NCBI GenBank assembly: GCA_045651985.1
Contig: JAZRTK010000014.1
Span: 1 to 16,876 of the forward strand
Direction: 5' to 3'
DNA: 16,876 bases
Source of the DNA: SIG710 sp045651985
Lineage (GTDB): Bacteria > Bacillota > Clostridia > Oscillospirales > CAG-272
In this document: positions 14,713-16,876 of the stretch, in pieces
Position numbering within the stretch: the stretch's first letter is position 1
How the letters are laid out: each line of letters opens with the position of its first letter
Notes under the pieces: model-generated
Databases searched by the model: none
What the model saw: the letters and a program-made list of their open reading frames with translations, nothing else
Told to the model about the DNA's origin: nothing
Program-made: the position numbers and the translations under genes

Positions 14713-15072
14713 TTACTCTGATAGGTTTTCAAACAGGCGCAGAAAATGAAAGGCGTCTTTTACCTTCAGCCCCACCATTATCTGTCCGCGTTCCTCTTCG
14801 GGCAGACTGATAACGGGAGTGTCGATAGTGCAAAGAAGCACCTCGCCGCGGGCATCGTAAAGTCCGATGATGCCGTCGGTCTCGCGGAGCAGAGCAAAGC
14901 CCTCGGGCTCATCTTCAAGCTCCGAGATCTTCGCGCGCAAAACGTTTAATTCCTTTGTTTGAGAGGCGCTGGTTCGGTTGTGAACGGTGGCGGTATGGGC
15001 GGCGGTATAAGCCGACAGGGCGGATACGGCTATGCAAACCATAAGGCAGAATGTCAATAGAAATTTTTTCAT
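14713..15072 (-). CDS. Secreted or membrane-anchored BofC-like protein
   Basis: This 119-residue protein has an N-terminal hydrophobic segment (MKKFLLTFCLMVCIAVSALSA), a short coiled region (about 40-55) and a C-terminal domain. That domain reads ETDGIIGLYDARGEV, then ISLPEEERGQIMVGLKVKDA. It has the pattern of the BofC C-terminal domain found in Clostridia: a Gly-(Lys/Ile)-Ile start, an LP-(E/D)-(E/D)-R turn, then a G-hydrophobic strand. In B. subtilis BofC is a forespore-secreted inhibitor of SpoIVB signalling; many clostridial relatives are uncharacterised. The ATG at 15070-15072 follows GGAG by 7 bp. A promoter lies just upstream, back to back with the one for the penicillin-binding protein. 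No terminator separates its 3' end from the convergent lipoprotein gene. Confidence 0.7.
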   Translation of the reverse strand: MKKFLLTFCLMVCIAVSALSAYTAAHTATVHNRTSASQTKELNVLRAKISELEDEPEGFALLRETDGIIGLYDARGEVLLCTIDTPVISLPEEERGQIMVGLKVKDAFHFLRLFENLSE

Positions 15073-15102
15073 TTTAATCTCCGTATACAGATATTTGCTT
15101 TT

Positions 15103-15132
15103 ATTATCACCGTAAATTCATAATATATTCAA
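15103..15132 (-). promoter_or_regulatory. Promoter of the BofC-like gene
   Basis: On the minus strand TTGAAT (15132-15127), an 18-bp spacer and GATAAT (15108-15103). It overlaps the promoter region of the divergent penicillin-binding protein gene. Confidence 0.6.
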
Positions 15133-15142
15133 AAAAACGGTG

Positions 15143-15148
15143 TATAAT
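15143..15148 (+). promoter_or_regulatory. -10 element of the penicillin-binding protein gene
   Basis: A perfect TATAAT lies 27 bp before the chosen TTG start. The -35 region (ATAATA or TTCATA) is poor. The predicted leader is only about 20 bases. Confidence 0.6.
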
Positions 15149-15160
15149 ATTACCATCGAA

Positions 15161-15171
15161 AAGGATGTGAT
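15161..15171 (+). promoter_or_regulatory. Long Shine-Dalgarno sequence that fixes a TTG start
   Basis: AAGGATGTGAT differs by one base from AAGGAGGTGAT, the full complement of the 16S rRNA 3' end. It includes the in-frame GTG at 15167, which is therefore too close to be the start, and favours the TTG at 15176. Confidence 0.7.
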
Positions 15172-15175
15172 AGCT

Positions 15176-16876
15176 TTGAAGATAGGAAAGTTTGATATTC
15201 GGCTTCCGAGGAAAAAGGAAAAGCCGACGGACGACCGAAGAAAGAAAAAGAAGAAGAGCCGTGTGGGTCGAGTTCTGATATTCATTCTAAATGCGTTTCT
15301 GACCTGTGTGCTCGTGGGTATCATTACGGGCATTATCGTCGGCTGTACCTTTGCAGTTTACGTAAAGAACAATATCGTGCTTGAGATAGACATAGAAAAA
15401 TACGATCTGAACCTCACCAGCACTACCACGACCACTACCCTGTATTACTACGATTATACCGACAGGGCGGCACGGGAGGGAACTGCTAAGGAAATGGCGG
15501 AGATCCACGGCGAGGCTAACAGTATCTACGTGCCTTATGAGCAGATCCCCCAGACCTTGCGTGATGCATTCATCGCCATTGAGGACCATAGATTTATGAC
15601 TCACCGCGGCGTAGACTGGTACAGAACTATCGGTGCCGGCGCAAACTTCTTCCTTGGCTTTAGGGACGAGTTCGGCGCGTCAACTATCACCCAGCAGCTC
15701 ATAAAGAACATATCGGGTGAGGACGACTATAAGATCCAGAGAAAGATCCAAGAGATCTTCTGGGCTTTGGACCTTGAAAAGCAGAAGGAAAAGGAGGATA
15801 TCCTTACCCTTTATATGAACGTGATCAGCTTGGCGCAGAACTGCTATGGCGTTCAGGCGGCGGCGAACACTTATTTTGGTAAGGACGTAAGCGAGCTTAC
15901 CTTGAACGAATGTGCTTGCATCGCGGGTATTACACAGAATCCTTCTAAATACAATCCCGTAACCCACCCTCAGGATAATGACGACCGCAGAAGAACCGTT
16001 CTGCGCCGTATGCTTGAGACAGAGAAGATAACGCAAGAGGAATTCGACGCCGTTTACGACGAACCCATCGTTCTTAACTACACGGTTGATAAGAGCTCGT
16101 CTACGTCGATCAACTCCTGGTACACCGACATGGTCATCGAGGACGTGATGAACGACCTGATGGAGGCGGGATATACACAGCAGGCGGCAAGCATGCTCGT
16201 ATATTCGGGTGGTTTGAAGATCTACACCTGCATGGATAAGAAGGTGCAGGACCTGCTGGACGACGCATACGAGGACGGTCTGATCGGGGACAGCGAGAGC
16301 GACATTTTTCCCGCGCACACCAGCGGAATGCCCGCGCAGTCCTCTATGATAATTATCGACCCATACACAAGCGACATTTTGGGGGTTGCGGGTAAGCGCG
16401 GCGAGAAGACGGGTAACCGAATCCAGAACTACGCGACCCAGACGGTGCGTCCCGCGGGCTCCTCTATCAAGCCCGTGTCGGTATACGCGCCCGCCCTTGA
16501 ATCGGGTCTTATCAATTACGCAACTGTTTATGACGATACCCCCTATGAATTTAAGGAAGATAGCTCGATCTGGCCTCATAACCTGCCTGACAGATATGAC
16601 GGTCTGACCAATATAAACAGTGCCATTGAGACCTCAAAGAATACCGTTGCGGTAAAGGTCTTAAATGACCTTACTCTCGATTATTCCTTCGATTTCTGTA
16701 AGAATTACCTGCAGATGGATAGCTTAATCGACCTGCTGGAGCTTTCAAACGGCACAAGACTTACCGACAAGGGCTTGGCGGCGCTGGCGCTTGGTCAGCA
16801 GAACTACGGCGTGACCGTACGAGAGATAACCGCGGCATACAGCATGTTTACCAACGCAGGTATATTCAATGAAGCA
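15176..16876 (+). CDS. Class A penicillin-binding protein (transglycosylase/transpeptidase), truncated by the window end
   Basis: This bifunctional murein synthase polymerises lipid II and cross-links peptides at the outer membrane face. 567 residues are in the window and the frame is still open. The start is TTG (15176), giving MKIGKFDIRLPRKKEK, then a very basic cytoplasmic tail with a Lys run (22-27) and one membrane helix (about 33-63). The glycosyltransferase 51 domain shows EDHRFMTHRGVDW with catalytic E136, and GASTITQQLIKN from 167. The transpeptidase domain shows the nucleophile motif SSIK (S429-K432) and SKN (487-489). The KTG motif would lie beyond the window. Placing it as PBP1a or another class A type is not possible without the C-terminus. 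It is divergent from the BofC-like gene. Confidence 0.93.
   Translation, partial: MKIGKFDIRLPRKKEKPTDDRRKKKKKSRVGRVLIFILNAFLTCVLVGIITGIIVGCTFAVYVKNNIVLEIDIEKYDLNLTSTTTTTTLYYYDYTDRAAREGTAKEMAEIHGEANSIYVPYEQIPQTLRDAFIAIEDHRFMTHRGVDWYRTIGAGANFFLGFRDEFGASTITQQLIKNISGEDDYKIQRKIQEIFWALDLEKQKEKEDILTLYMNVISLAQNCYGVQAAANTYFGKDVSELTLNECACIAGITQNPSKYNPVTHPQDNDDRRRTVLRRMLETEKITQEEFDAVYDEPIVLNYTVDKSSSTSINSWYTDMVIEDVMNDLMEAGYTQQAASMLVYSGGLKIYTCMDKKVQDLLDDAYEDGLIGDSESDIFPAHTSGMPAQSSMIIIDPYTSDILGVAGKRGEKTGNRIQNYATQTVRPAGSSIKPVSVYAPALESGLINYATVYDDTPYEFKEDSSIWPHNLPDRYDGLTNINSAIETSKNTVAVKVLNDLTLDYSFDFCKNYLQMDSLIDLLELSNGTRLTDKGLAALALGQQNYGVTVREITAAYSMFTNAGIFNEA

Noticed and set aside
15680..16579. Long minus-strand open frame of 299 codons opposite the penicillin-binding protein gene
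   Set aside because: It lies entirely inside a gene with clear GT51 and transpeptidase motifs. Its translation is rich in Arg, Val and His with no recognisable domain, as expected from the reverse frame of a GC-biased gene.
1..16876. Search for CRISPR arrays, tRNA or rRNA genes, insertion sequences and phage genes
   Set aside because: No repeated spacer-like units, cloverleaf-type segments, transposase motifs or phage structural motifs were seen. All long frames are explained by the genes listed.

Overview
The window comes from a low-to-mid-GC Gram-positive bacterium, most likely a Clostridia-class Bacillota (Firmicutes) member, perhaps an Oscillospiraceae-like gut lineage; that finer placement is inference. 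Signs are a ClpC with UVR motif, RqcH/NFACT, DivIVA and BofC-like proteins, strong AGGAGG-type ribosome sites, frequent TTG starts and sigma-A promoters with extended -10 elements. Coding density is high, and I see no mobile element, CRISPR array, tRNA or rRNA.

Layout. Positions 1-2503: clpC and its terminator. 2522-4048: a monocistronic FAD-dependent oxidoreductase (COG2509-like) whose leader holds a perfect 11-bp palindrome; its terminator is shared with the convergent operon that follows. 4051-8161 (minus strand): a complete potABCD polyamine ABC transporter operon in the order potA-potB-potC-potD. It has ATGA stop/start overlaps, a strong promoter and a structured leader. PotD has no lipobox and instead ends in a membrane helix. 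8162-8420: a non-coding stretch with a tandem repeat, a terminator and an inverted repeat. 8421-9245 (minus): a short-chain dehydrogenase of the Gram-positive D-mannonate oxidoreductase (UxuB/YjmF) type. It is divergent from an AraC-family regulator (9454-10311). The intergenic region between them holds four ATTGCA sites at near-integral helical-turn spacing, which suggests how the regulator may act.

10325-12111: rqcH (NFACT family, ribosome quality control), 13 bp after the AraC gene, then a terminator. 12138-14709: a compact cluster of a DivIVA-like coiled-coil protein, a lone beta subunit of class I Fe-S fumarate hydratase, an XRE regulator with a helical C-terminal region, and a small lipoprotein with an Ada-like cysteine motif. 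14713-15072 (minus): a BofC-like secreted protein, convergent with the lipoprotein and divergent from a class A penicillin-binding protein (15176 to the window end, truncated).

Most genes are ordinary housekeeping genes. I do not see a clear new multi-gene system. The points most worth checking are the potABCD leader, the C-terminally anchored PotD, the phased sites between the dehydrogenase and AraC genes, the palindrome before the oxidoreductase, and the orphan fumarase beta subunit inside a DivIVA/XRE cluster.
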